This document shows, piece after piece, positions 57,635 to 64,000 of a stretch of 64,000 nucleotides of DNA. The position numbers were made by a program, and so were the translations under genes. The notes beneath the pieces are model-generated. The model worked only from the letters and a program-made list of their open reading frames with translations. It had not been told where the DNA came from and searched no databases. The stretch's first letter is position 1. Every line of letters begins with the position of its first letter. This DNA is from Pyxidicoccus sp. MSG2 (GTDB taxonomy: Bacteria; Myxococcota; Myxococcia; Myxococcales; Myxococcaceae), in assembly GCF_026626705.1 (NCBI RefSeq), contig NZ_JAPNKC010000001.1:6466001-6530000 (forward strand), in the 5' to 3' direction.

Positions 57635-57964
57635 TCAGTCTTTCTCCTCTTGCAGCTCGTTCAGGAACGCGACGATGGCGTCCACCTGCGCGTCGCTGAG
57701 CATCTCGTCGGTGAAGGCGGGCATGGCGCCCACGCCCCGGCGAATCTGCGTGCGCATGGCCACGGACGGCAGGGGCTTGTTGTTGAGGCTCGGCCCCAGG
57801 CCGCCGGCGCCGCCCGGGTGGCACATGTTGCAGTTGCGCATGAAGAGGACGCGGCCCTCCTGCTGCTGCGCATTGAACTGGCGCGGCGTGCCGAAGGCGG
57901 GACCCCGGCGCGCCGGGCCGCAGGCCGCCACCAGCGCCAGCACGGCGAGCATGGCGGTCCTCAT
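57635..57964 (-). CDS. Small exported c-type cytochrome
   Basis: The 109-residue lipoprotein-type protein (signal AVLALVAACG) has one heme motif CNMCH near residue 46 and the axial Met region GVGAMPAFTDEMLSDAQVDA, which fits class I cytochrome c (the MPAF motif). A C-terminal helix (VDAIVAFLNELQEEKD) completes the fold. Its ATG overlaps the stop of the sugar-dehydrogenase gene (ATGA at 57961-57964), so it is made together with that enzyme and is its likely electron acceptor in the periplasm. Confidence 0.9.
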   Translation of the reverse strand: MRTAMLAVLALVAACGPARRGPAFGTPRQFNAQQQEGRVLFMRNCNMCHPGGAGGLGPSLNNKPLPSVAMRTQIRRGVGAMPAFTDEMLSDAQVDAIVAFLNELQEEKD

Positions 57965-59439
57965 GGCTTCGCCTCCGGCGCCGCGCGGGTGATGCGCCAC
58001 AGCACGCCTGTCTTCTCGAAGGGGTGGATGACGCCCTTCGCCTTCACCAGCATCACTCCGAAGTCGACGATGTAGAGGGCCCGGCCGCTCGGGTCGAAGT
58101 GCGCGTCGATGGGGCGCTCCAGGCCGCCCTTCCCGAGCCGGGTGGCGGGGCCGCCGCTGCCTTCGTCCTTGTTGGCGACGAAGTCCTCGATGACGCCGTT
58201 GGACACGTCCACGCGCACCACCTTGAAGCCGACGGGCGCCAGCGTCTCGCCCGTGTCCGGGGACTGGTCTCCGAACTGCGCGACGAAGGCCTCGCCCACG
58301 TGGCCGAACTCCGTGCTGCGCGAGAAGTCCAGGTGGTTGGAGGACGAGTGCACGCCGAACAGCGCCACCGGCCGGGGCGGCGTACCCGGGGCCTCCTGGA
58401 GGACGCGCCTGGGCACGTCGCCGCCGGGCACCTTGAACCACTCCTGGTCCACCGGCTTGCCGCCCGCGAAGTCCGGGAAGCCGTACCATGCGCCCTGCTC
58501 CACCTCCCAGAGGTAGTCCGCCACGCCGAACAGCGGCCGGCTGCCGCGCACGTCGTACCCGTTCTCCGTGACGTACAGCCGGCCGTTGGGCGCGAAGGCG
58601 AGGCCGAACGGATTGCGGAAGCCCCACGCCACCAGTTCCGGGTCGGTGGAGCCGGGGACGAGGCGGAACACGGCGCCGCTGCACGGCATGGCGCCCTTGA
58701 TGACCTGGCCCGGCCGCGTCTCCGTGCCGAAGGGGACGAAGGCGCCCGTGCTCACGCGCCCCGTGTTCGGCGCGAGCGGGTTGTCGCTGGGGTAGTTGAC
58801 GCCCGCGAGGGTGATGTCGCGGCAGGGCAGGTCATGGAACGCCGGGTTGCGCTCCAGCCAGCCGAGGCTCGCGTTGTCCGGGCCCACCACGCCCGAATTC
58901 GTCGCGGTGCCCACGCTGAAGTAGAGCGCGCCGTCCGGCCCCACGGCGGGGCCGTTGGCGTGGTGGTCCCCGAGGCCAGGCAGGTTGGACACGAGCGGCG
59001 TGGTACGGCCGTCCGGGGTGATGCGGACGATGCGGCCTCCGCCCTGCACGCCGCCTTCGGCCACGTAGAAGGCGCCCTGGTGCCAGGCGACGCCCGTCCA
59101 GGGGGGATGGTCCCCCCGGGCGACCTCCGTGAGGCGACCGTCCTTCTCCACGCGCACCAGACGGGACTGGGCGAAGGCCTCGCCGTAGCTGTAGCCGGAC
59201 TCGGTGACGTAGGGCGTGCCGTCCCCGTCGAAGGCGACGCCGGTGGGGTAGGTGAGGCCGGTGGCGACGACCTCGACGCGGTAGCCCTCCGGGACTGCCA
59301 CGTCCGCCGGATTCACCCGCCGGGGCGGTCTGAACTCCGTCGAGCCGCCGCCTCCGCCCGCGAAGAGATGGAAGCAGCCGGGGAGCAGTAGCAGCGCGCA
59401 CGCCGCCAGGAGCGGACGCGCGAGGGGGAGGAGTCGCAT
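57961..59439 (-). CDS. Exported PQQ-dependent sugar dehydrogenase-like lipoprotein
   Basis: The 492-residue lipoprotein (LLLLPGC, Cys 21) has a beta-propeller of the glucose/sorbosone dehydrogenase type. Motifs are TGLTYPTGVAFDGDGTPYVT, YVAEGGVQGGGRIVRITPDG, GPAVGPDGALYFSVGTATNS, ELVAWGFRNPFGLAFAPNGR with LYVTENGYDVRGSRP, YGFPDFAGGKPV and the late GKGGLERPIDAHFDPSGRAL. The WGFRNPFGLAF and SVGT strands carry the PQQ and substrate ligands in this family. Together with the coupled cytochrome c (ATGA overlap) it forms a periplasmic oxidation unit that passes electrons to the respiratory chain. The natural substrate is unknown. ATG 59439 starts the signal peptide. Confidence 0.88.
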   Translation of the reverse strand: MRLLPLARPLLAACALLLLPGCFHLFAGGGGGSTEFRPPRRVNPADVAVPEGYRVEVVATGLTYPTGVAFDGDGTPYVTESGYSYGEAFAQSRLVRVEKDGRLTEVARGDHPPWTGVAWHQGAFYVAEGGVQGGGRIVRITPDGRTTPLVSNLPGLGDHHANGPAVGPDGALYFSVGTATNSGVVGPDNASLGWLERNPAFHDLPCRDITLAGVNYPSDNPLAPNTGRVSTGAFVPFGTETRPGQVIKGAMPCSGAVFRLVPGSTDPELVAWGFRNPFGLAFAPNGRLYVTENGYDVRGSRPLFGVADYLWEVEQGAWYGFPDFAGGKPVDQEWFKVPGGDVPRRVLQEAPGTPPRPVALFGVHSSSNHLDFSRSTEFGHVGEAFVAQFGDQSPDTGETLAPVGFKVVRVDVSNGVIEDFVANKDEGSGGPATRLGKGGLERPIDAHFDPSGRALYIVDFGVMLVKAKGVIHPFEKTGVLWRITRAAPEAKP

Positions 59440-59610
59440 ACGCGGCGGGGGGCCTCGGGTGGGAGGACGTAAGGGCCCGACGCTAGGAGTCGCATCCTCG
59501 CGCGTACAACGCGGGTCGGAGATGACGGTTGCCTGCGAGACAGACGCCTGTCCGACGTGGGGTGCTCTTGTGCGGCTTGCACGGATGCAGTGCCCCGGCG
59601 GCCGACGGCG

Positions 59611-59740
59611 GCGGAAGGAAGCGTCATTCCGCGAGTCCTTCGCCTGGAGCGGGGGGCGGAAGGAAGCGTCATTCCGCGAGTCCTCCGCCCGGAGGGGGCG
59701 GAAGGAAGCGTCATTCCGCGAGTCCTCCGCCCGAAGCGGG
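59611..59740 (+). repeat. Three tandem copies of a 42-45 bp unit
   Basis: Copies start at 59611, 59656 and 59698, each with GCGGAAGGAAGCGTCATTCC and GCGAGTCCTCCGCC-like sequence. They occupy the gap between the 59439 start and the 59772 stop, both on the minus strand. No coding role is apparent; they may be a regulatory or structural tandem array. Confidence 0.8.
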
Positions 59741-59771
59741 GGCGGAGCGCCGGGTGCTCCCACGTGCCGAA

Positions 59772-61010
59772 TCAATACCGCTCGAAGACGAAGGTGAGCG
59801 TCTCGTGCTCCGTCGGCCCGAAGGTGAGCCTCAGGAAGCGGTCTCCCGAGGGCGCGGAGAACTTCAGCACGTGGGTGATGGCGGGAAGGCACACCGGGGC
59901 GGCGGGCTCTAGCGTGGAGACCACGAGCGCCTCGCCCTCGGTCGTGTCGTGCACCGCCACGGGGACGGACTGGCTCAGGTAGAGCGCCACCGTCTGGTCC
60001 CGGTCGGGGTCCGTCACCACCTCCGTGTAGCCCCGGAAGGAAGTCCCAGTTGACGGCAGCGTCAGGCCGTAGAAGGTGTGGCCCGTGTCCGTCGCCGGGT
60101 AGAAGCTCGTGGGCGCACTGCCCGCGGTGACGGCCTGGGGCGGGTTGAGCAGTGCATGGGTGCATGCGTGCTCGACGTTGGCGTCCCGCCGGCCGGTGGT
60201 GAAGTCCAGCTTCCCGTCTCCGAGCCCGGCGTGAGTCGTGTCCACTGGCTGGCCCGTGGCGCTTCGCAGCGTCGTGACGTCCAGCGTGTATCGATTCTCC
60301 TGCTCCAGCGGCGGCAGGTCCGACTCCGGGCGGGGAATGGCCACCGTCAGCGTGAGGCCATCCGAGGACCAGGTGCCCATCAACATGCGCGGTGCATTGG
60401 CCGGCGTTGTCACATCCCGCAGCGTCACCTGGGTCGTCGAAGCGTCCATCGGCTCGTTGAAGGTGAGCGTGAGTACCTTGCGCAGCGCGAGGTTGGTGGC
60501 GTCGGCCTTGTGGAGCTCCACGGGCAGGACGCCGGCGGCCCCCTCGGCGGGCTGGGACGCGGTGACGTGTGGCCGGGCGGCGGCCATCCCGTGCACGGTG
60601 AAGTGGAAGGTGAGCGGGGCCGCGAGCCGGTTGCCGGCCACGTCCTCGAAGTCCGCCTCCACGGTGACCTGGACCCGCGCGCCTGCGGAGAAGGGCTCGG
60701 CGGGGTGCACCATGAAGGCGCGTCCCTCCTCCTTCCAGTGACTCATGCCGAGCGTCCGCTGCGCTCCGTCCACGGCGATGCGCACGGTGCCCCGGTCTGA
60801 CTTCATGGGCTCGCCGAAGCGCACGGTGATGGCGGAGTCGGCGGACACGTGGGCCTCGTCCGAGGCGGGCGTGGTGCCCGTCACGGTGGGTGTCGTCGTG
60901 TCGCCCGCATCCATGATGTCTGGAGGACCTGGCGTGTCGTCGGAGTCGCAGCCTGTCAGGGCGAGCGCGGCGCAGGTGGCGAGCAGGGCGGTGGCATGGG
61001 CGAGACGCAT
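59772..61010 (-). CDS. Lipoprotein with two Big_5/SbsA_N-type Ig-like domains and the shared C-terminal HAC domain
   Basis: The 412-residue lipoprotein (LALTGC, Cys 21) has two SbsA_N/Big_5-type Ig domains (TPASDEAHVSADSAITVRFG, GEPMKSDRGTVRIAVDG, then SQPAEGAAGVLPVELHKADA with VLTLTFNEPMDASTTQVTLR). A C-terminal domain of about 140 residues follows, opening with NVEHACTHALLNP and continuing TDTGHTFYGLTLPSTGTSFR and EVVTDPDRDQTVALYLSQSV. That domain also occurs, at 110-170 residues, in the three lipoproteins at 61243, 62051 and 62727. It ends RLTFGPTEHETLTFVFERY. It is probably surface-exposed, with a conserved Cys and His. No operator was seen directly upstream. Confidence 0.72.
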   Translation of the reverse strand: MRLAHATALLATCAALALTGCDSDDTPGPPDIMDAGDTTTPTVTGTTPASDEAHVSADSAITVRFGEPMKSDRGTVRIAVDGAQRTLGMSHWKEEGRAFMVHPAEPFSAGARVQVTVEADFEDVAGNRLAAPLTFHFTVHGMAAARPHVTASQPAEGAAGVLPVELHKADATNLALRKVLTLTFNEPMDASTTQVTLRDVTTPANAPRMLMGTWSSDGLTLTVAIPRPESDLPPLEQENRYTLDVTTLRSATGQPVDTTHAGLGDGKLDFTTGRRDANVEHACTHALLNPPQAVTAGSAPTSFYPATDTGHTFYGLTLPSTGTSFRGYTEVVTDPDRDQTVALYLSQSVPVAVHDTTEGEALVVSTLEPAAPVCLPAITHVLKFSAPSGDRFLRLTFGPTEHETLTFVFERY

Positions 61011-61242
61011 CGGTATTTCCTCCAGGGAACGCTGGCCGAGGCCGCCAGCAGGGAGCGGGAGCAGCAGTGCCGAGGTGTCCCCGTGCGAGGCGCGCTCCAG
61101 CGGTGAGCGCCTGAAGGAGGCGCGCAAGTACCGGACCGCTCTCATGTGAAAGGACGCTCAGCGGTGAGCGCGAGCAGGGAAGGTTCACAGCGGTGCCGGA
61201 GCGCCCATGCATGGAAGGGCGCTCCGGCGGACGTGCGCGCGG

Positions 61243-61941
61243 CTAGCAGTTGAAGAGGGTCGGGTCGTTGTCGTTGCAGTCGAAGCGACGGTTCACGTAG
61301 CCGGACGGCGGCTCGCATGCGGTGAGGACGGAGTTGGTGCTGGTGCCGTAGGTGTCGCCGTCCGCGTCGCGGTACCAGCGGACGCGGTTGTCATCCAGGT
61401 ACTCCGGCACCACGCGCACCTGGTTCCCGGTGACGGGGCCCAGGGCCAGGATGTACGTGCTTCCCACCGTCAGGTCGTACGTCACCACCTGCGACAGCCC
61501 GCAGCCGGAGGTGATGCTCTCGCTGAGTCCCGGCGTCACGGTGGTGCCGCCCGAGGTCAGCAGGGTGAAGGTCGCCGAGGGCGACAGGTAGAACGCGACG
61601 GACTCCGTGGTGTCACCCGCCGTGGTCGCCGAGGGGACATACGTCACCGAGCCCTCCGCGCCCGCAGGCAGCGTCACGGTGTAGTGCTTGTGCTTCGTGC
61701 TGATGGCCGGAGCGCTGGTGGTGCGCGTGGCGCTTGCCGTCACGTTCACGTTGTCTGCGCCGTTGCCGTAGTGCACGCAGGCGTGGTCCGTCATGTTGGT
61801 GTCGTCCACCGACGTGCAGCCGGCGGGCAGCTCCTGCTCCTGCTGCCCGGGGGCCTCCAGGTCGGCCTCTTCCACCGGGCCGCAGGCCGCCAGCGACAGG
61901 CCCAGCAGCGCACTCCAGAGATTCCGCTTCATCCGATTCAT
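61243..61941 (-). CDS. Lipoprotein with the shared HAC domain and calcium-type C-terminal motif
   Basis: The 232-residue lipoprotein (SLAACG, Cys 20) contains the shared domain starting at DHACVHYGNGADNVNVTASA, then STKHKHYTVTLPAGAEGSV, AFYLSPSATFTLL, GCGLSQVVTYDLTVGSTY and LALGPVTGNQVRVVPEY. A C-terminal motif RWYRDADGDTYGTS with CEPPSGYVNRRFDCNDNDP resembles the myxobacterial Dx-D-G calcium/MopE-type tail (DADGDTYG...DCND). Site 2 of the Fur-like operator lies 26 bp upstream of ATG 61941 and overlaps the promoter region. It is likely anchored in the outer membrane; the ligand is unknown. Confidence 0.75.
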   Translation of the reverse strand: MNRMKRNLWSALLGLSLAACGPVEEADLEAPGQQEQELPAGCTSVDDTNMTDHACVHYGNGADNVNVTASATRTTSAPAISTKHKHYTVTLPAGAEGSVTYVPSATTAGDTTESVAFYLSPSATFTLLTSGGTTVTPGLSESITSGCGLSQVVTYDLTVGSTYILALGPVTGNQVRVVPEYLDDNRVRWYRDADGDTYGTSTNSVLTACEPPSGYVNRRFDCNDNDPTLFNC

Positions 61942-61966
61942 GTGGGGTTCCTTTCGACGTGGTTTG

Positions 61967-61981
61967 GGTAACTCAGTTGCA
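61967..61981. promoter_or_regulatory. Fur-family-like dyad operator, site 2
   Basis: GGTAAC-TCA-GTTGCA: the right half is identical to site 1, and the left half matches at 4 of 6 positions. It lies 26 bp before the 61243-61941 lipoprotein start. It is weaker than sites 1 and 3. Confidence 0.4.
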
Positions 61982-62050
61982 ATAAAAGCCCGGTCGTTTC
62001 CATGGGTCCGCGGGCGCGGTGGCCGTCACGGAGGAGGAAGGAGGGCGGGG

Positions 62051-62710
62051 CTAGGGGAGGTGCTCAATCACCAGGCCCAGCTCGGGCAGGGCGGTGGGAC
62101 CGAGGGTGAGCGTGTACTGGACGCGGTCCGTCAGCTCGTAGCCAACCATGTGCTTCAGGCCGTCACAGTGGTTGTCGGTGGGCCGGGTGCCCGCCGGCGT
62201 CACGGTGGCCTGGATGGCGGTCTCCACCAGCGACACGGGGACGTCCGGCGTGCCGAGGTAGATGACGAAGTTGCCAGTGGCGAAGGCCTTGTAGCTGAAG
62301 GTGCCCACGTACTGGCCGCCTTCCGGACGCAGCTTCACCGTGTAGTACGTGTGGAAGTCGTCCACGCGGGGCACGCGGGTGGTGGAGGCGGTGACGGTGA
62401 CGTAGGGCCCGTTGGAGACATGCCAGCAGGCATGCTCGCCGTTGTCTCCGAAGCTGAAGCCCTCGCTGGGGACGTAGTCGGGGTCCGGCTCGCACGCGAG
62501 GCCCTCGGCCGTGGCCCGGTAGCCCCGGTTGCAATGACACCAGTCCCCGCCAGGCTCCCGGTGGATGTGGCCATCGGGCGCGCAGGGGTCCGTGGCCGCG
62601 GGAGTGTCGTCGGGCGGAGGGTCGATGAGGGGCGGGGGCTCGGCGCCACCACAGGCGCAGAGCGCCATGGCACACGCGGCCAGGGCGAGGACGCGGAGGG
62701 AAGGGGACAT
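62051..62710 (-). CDS. Lipoprotein with an EGF-like loop and the shared HAC domain
   Basis: The 219-residue lipoprotein (ALCACG, Cys 19) has an N-terminal Pro/Asp-rich spacer and an EGF-like cysteine loop (CAPDGHIHREPGGDWCHCNR, then GYRATAEGLACEPD). The shared domain starts at GEHACWHVSNGPYVTVTAS, then DDFHTYYTVKLRPEGGQYVG, NFVIYLGTPDVPVSLVETAI, CDGLKHMVGYELTDRVQYTL and TLGPTALPELGLVIEHLP. The conserved HAC...H and the cysteine of the GL... region are kept. It is the second of three short neighbours of this type on the same strand, with 16 bases to the next gene upstream, so it may be in one transcript with 62727-63329. Confidence 0.78.
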   Translation of the reverse strand: MSPSLRVLALAACAMALCACGGAEPPPLIDPPPDDTPAATDPCAPDGHIHREPGGDWCHCNRGYRATAEGLACEPDPDYVPSEGFSFGDNGEHACWHVSNGPYVTVTASTTRVPRVDDFHTYYTVKLRPEGGQYVGTFSYKAFATGNFVIYLGTPDVPVSLVETAIQATVTPAGTRPTDNHCDGLKHMVGYELTDRVQYTLTLGPTALPELGLVIEHLP

Positions 62711-62726
62711 GGCGTGCCGGGCCCGA

Positions 62727-63329
62727 CTACTCCTCGGAGTGGTCGTGGGCGGCTTCCTCGATGACGAGGGTGAACTCGGAGTTGCGCTCCGCGATGGCCA
62801 GGAACTGGAGGTGGTACTCCGTCCCGCCCTCGAGGTCCGCGACGATGGCGGTCTTCAGGGCGCCGCACACGCTGGTGGGTACGCTGTAGCGGCACTCGCG
62901 CGCCACCTCGGCGCCGGTGGCGGCGTCGTAGATGCGCACGCCGCGGTGGCGCGACAGGAGGAAGGCGAACTCGCCGGACTCGTCGGGGATGAAGCCGACG
63001 CGGCCGCCCCAGCCGCAGAAGCCCGTGGCGGGCAGGGTGATGTTGTAGCCGGTGTGCGGGAGGCTCACGTCCACCAGCACGGGGGCGCCCAGGGCGGCGG
63101 CCGTGACGGATTCGAAGGGACCAAGCTCCGCATGGACGCAGGCGTGCTCGGCCACCTCGCCCAGCTCCACCGCGTCGCACGAGGCGAGCAGCCCCTGTTC
63201 CTCCGACGTCAGGGTGGCTTCCCAGTCCTGCTCGGCGGCGGGCTCTCCGGTGGGAGCGCCGCAGGCGGTGAACAGCGCCGCCGCGCCGGCGGTGAGCAGG
63301 GACTTCTCGAACAACTGCCAGGTCTTCAT
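62727..63329 (-). CDS. Lipoprotein with the shared HAC domain, first of the group
   Basis: The 200-residue lipoprotein (ALFTACG, Cys 22) has a short spacer and the shared domain starting at EHACVHAELGPFESVTAAAL, then LPHTGYNITLPATGFCGWGG, SGEFAFLLSRHRGVRIYDAA, ECRYSVPTSVCGALKTAIVA and EYHLQFLAIAERNSEFTLVI. It ends in a short acidic/His tail (HDHSEE). Operator site 3 lies about 90 bp upstream, and the 62051 gene follows after 16 bases, so the pair can be under one control. It is expected to sit in the outer membrane. The His-rich tail and HACxH motif suggest metal binding, but this is inference. Confidence 0.75.
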   Translation of the reverse strand: MKTWQLFEKSLLTAGAAALFTACGAPTGEPAAEQDWEATLTSEEQGLLASCDAVELGEVAEHACVHAELGPFESVTAAALGAPVLVDVSLPHTGYNITLPATGFCGWGGRVGFIPDESGEFAFLLSRHRGVRIYDAATGAEVARECRYSVPTSVCGALKTAIVADLEGGTEYHLQFLAIAERNSEFTLVIEEAAHDHSEE

Positions 63330-63415
63330 GGGTGGGTTCCTCGTTGGGACTGCTGGGGGACTGCCGCTGCGACAGGCGTGCGATGGCACGCGCGCAATAT
63401 GTATCTCGGATGTAT

Positions 63416-63432
63416 ATGCAATCAAGTTGCAT
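63416..63432. promoter_or_regulatory. Fur-family-like dyad operator, site 3
   Basis: ATGCAA-TCAAG-TTGCAT: perfect 6 bp arms, extended on both sides by AT-rich bases (TAT...TTA). The preceding GGATGTA is shared with site 1 at 53189. It lies about 90 bp before the lipoprotein start at 63329 and is the strongest of the three sites. Confidence 0.6.
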
Positions 63433-63635
63433 TTACGGGGCGGTCGACGCGCGGGCATCGGTCAGCCGACGACGTCCTGCGGCTCAGGGGTGGGTGTGTT
63501 TGGACCTTGGATGTTTCTTATGTTTCGAGAACGCTTGTTGCCCCTAACACCTCGACTCCACTAGGACTCACCTCGCGCGTGGTGCTCCGCGCGTGCGGCC
63601 GTCCCCCGCGGCCGTCCCCCTTTCGAGGTGCCTGC

Positions 63636-64000
63636 ATGAGACTGCCGTCCTTCCTGCTGCATGCGGTGGTGCTGGTCGCTGTCGCCGTTCCCTCGCTGGC
63701 GCAGGCGGCTTCCTACCTTCGGGTGGTGAGCTGGAACCTCCGTCACGAAGGCTGGGCCGCGGAGCAGACGTACACGGACGATGCGAAGCAGATCTGGAAC
63801 CAGTTCGGCGCCAACAGCACGTCCAACAACGGCTGTGACCTGGTGTTCCTCCAGGAGGTGATGAACACCGACGTGATGCCGGCGCTGGCCCAGGCGCTCA
63901 CGCAGGTGTCCGGCGTGTCGTGGACCTACGCGCAGACGCCGCTCATCGGCCGCTCGTCGTACAAGGAAATCTACGCGGTGCTGTACCGGACGGACACGGT
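63636..64000 (+). CDS. Secreted DNase I-like endonuclease/exonuclease/phosphatase (5' part)
   Basis: The window contains the first 121 codons. A signal peptide (LHAVVLVAVAVPSLAQA) is followed by YLRVVSWNLRHEGWAAEQTY, DLVFLQEVMNTDVMPALAQA and LIGRSSYKEIYAVLYRTDTV. The SWNLR strand, the FLQEV motif (catalytic metal-binding Glu) and SYKEIYAVLYR mark the DNase I / EEP superfamily, with the YKExYxxxYR stretch especially like DNase I. It is probably a secreted nuclease used for extracellular DNA, fitting a predatory or scavenging lifestyle. ATG 63636 starts the signal. It reads away from the metal cluster, and the C-terminus, including the catalytic His, is beyond the window. Confidence 0.88.
   Translation, partial: MRLPSFLLHAVVLVAVAVPSLAQAASYLRVVSWNLRHEGWAAEQTYTDDAKQIWNQFGANSTSNNGCDLVFLQEVMNTDVMPALAQALTQVSGVSWTYAQTPLIGRSSYKEIYAVLYRTDT

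Noticed and set aside
59611..59740. CRISPR array
   Set aside because: Only three units, of 42-45 bp, with no unique spacers between them and no cas genes. They are simple tandem repeats.
57961..61212. A minus-strand open frame of over 1000 codons covering two lipoprotein genes
   Set aside because: The real dehydrogenase begins at 59439 with its own lipoprotein signal. The extension upstream reads antisense or out of frame with the 59772-61010 lipoprotein and consists of low-complexity residues.
1..64000. tRNA, rRNA or riboswitch genes
   Set aside because: Looked for tRNA-like T-loops (GGTTCGA), rRNA signatures and obvious riboswitch leader folds on both strands. None was convincing by eye.

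Overview
The window looks like a chromosomal segment of a myxobacterium (order Myxococcales, most likely the Cystobacterineae: Myxococcus, Pyxidicoccus, Corallococcus or relatives). The evidence is strongly GC-biased coding, many secreted lipoproteins with cysteine-rich, EGF, CARDB or integrin-like domains, a TIGR02265/DUF2378-type protein, a REC-first histidine kinase, and the stub of a Ser/Thr protein kinase gene. No tRNA, rRNA, CRISPR array, phage structural module or replication origin was seen.

Layout. 1-6 kb: a truncated membrane protein gene, a divergent GST/AraC pair, a small membrane methyltransferase-like gene, and a two-gene operon for a substrate-binding lipoprotein and a TonB-dependent receptor. 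6-24 kb: an accessory, rearranged region. It holds IS91-type transposase 3' ends, a probable secreted nuclease toxin, a deleted second copy of the GST/AraC locus, a YfcG-like GST with a metallo-beta-lactamase-fold gene, an orphan immunity-like gene, an oxidative operon (strictosidine-synthase-like, SDR, styrene-monooxygenase-like), a DUF3103 gene, a cytochrome P450 and a large EGF/beta-propeller lipoprotein. 24-35 kb: exported lipoproteins, GrpB-like protein, an exported M3 oligopeptidase with a divergent Lrp regulator, a DUF4253 lipoprotein and a third GST. 35.5-40.6 kb: a mosaic of tiny gene fragments, one complete IS630-type element, a decayed IS91-like transposase and a small cysteine-containing secreted peptide. 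40.6-52 kb: ordinary chromosome with a hydrolase/DUF4304 pair, a MocR regulator divergent from a cupin dioxygenase and DoxX protein, a Lon-substrate-binding protein, NadE, an outer-membrane barrel, FKBP, thioredoxin and a sensor kinase. 52.3-63.4 kb: an envelope cluster with a TonB receptor, its lipoprotein partners, an exported sugar dehydrogenase/cytochrome c pair, and four lipoproteins that share one uncharacterised domain. A secreted DNase I-like gene runs off the right edge.

How the genes may work together. The 52-63 kb cluster carries three similar dyad operators of Fur-family shape, at 53197, 61967 and 63417. They lie in front of the receptor/lipoprotein pair and two of the four paralogous lipoproteins, which suggests one metal-responsive regulon for uptake or surface binding. 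A second predicted regulatory link is a conserved direct repeat (TTGGCCCA, 16 bp, CTGGCCCA-like) found both between the MocR gene and its cupin target and in front of the YfcG-like GST 35 kb away.

The strongest genome-dynamics signal is eight remnants of one IS91-type transposase 3' end. All lie in the same orientation, several share a left terminus, and two share the same internal deletion. They are often next to truncated host genes (RCC1 repeat, alpha/beta hydrolase, LytTR regulator). All functions are read from sequence motifs without database searches.
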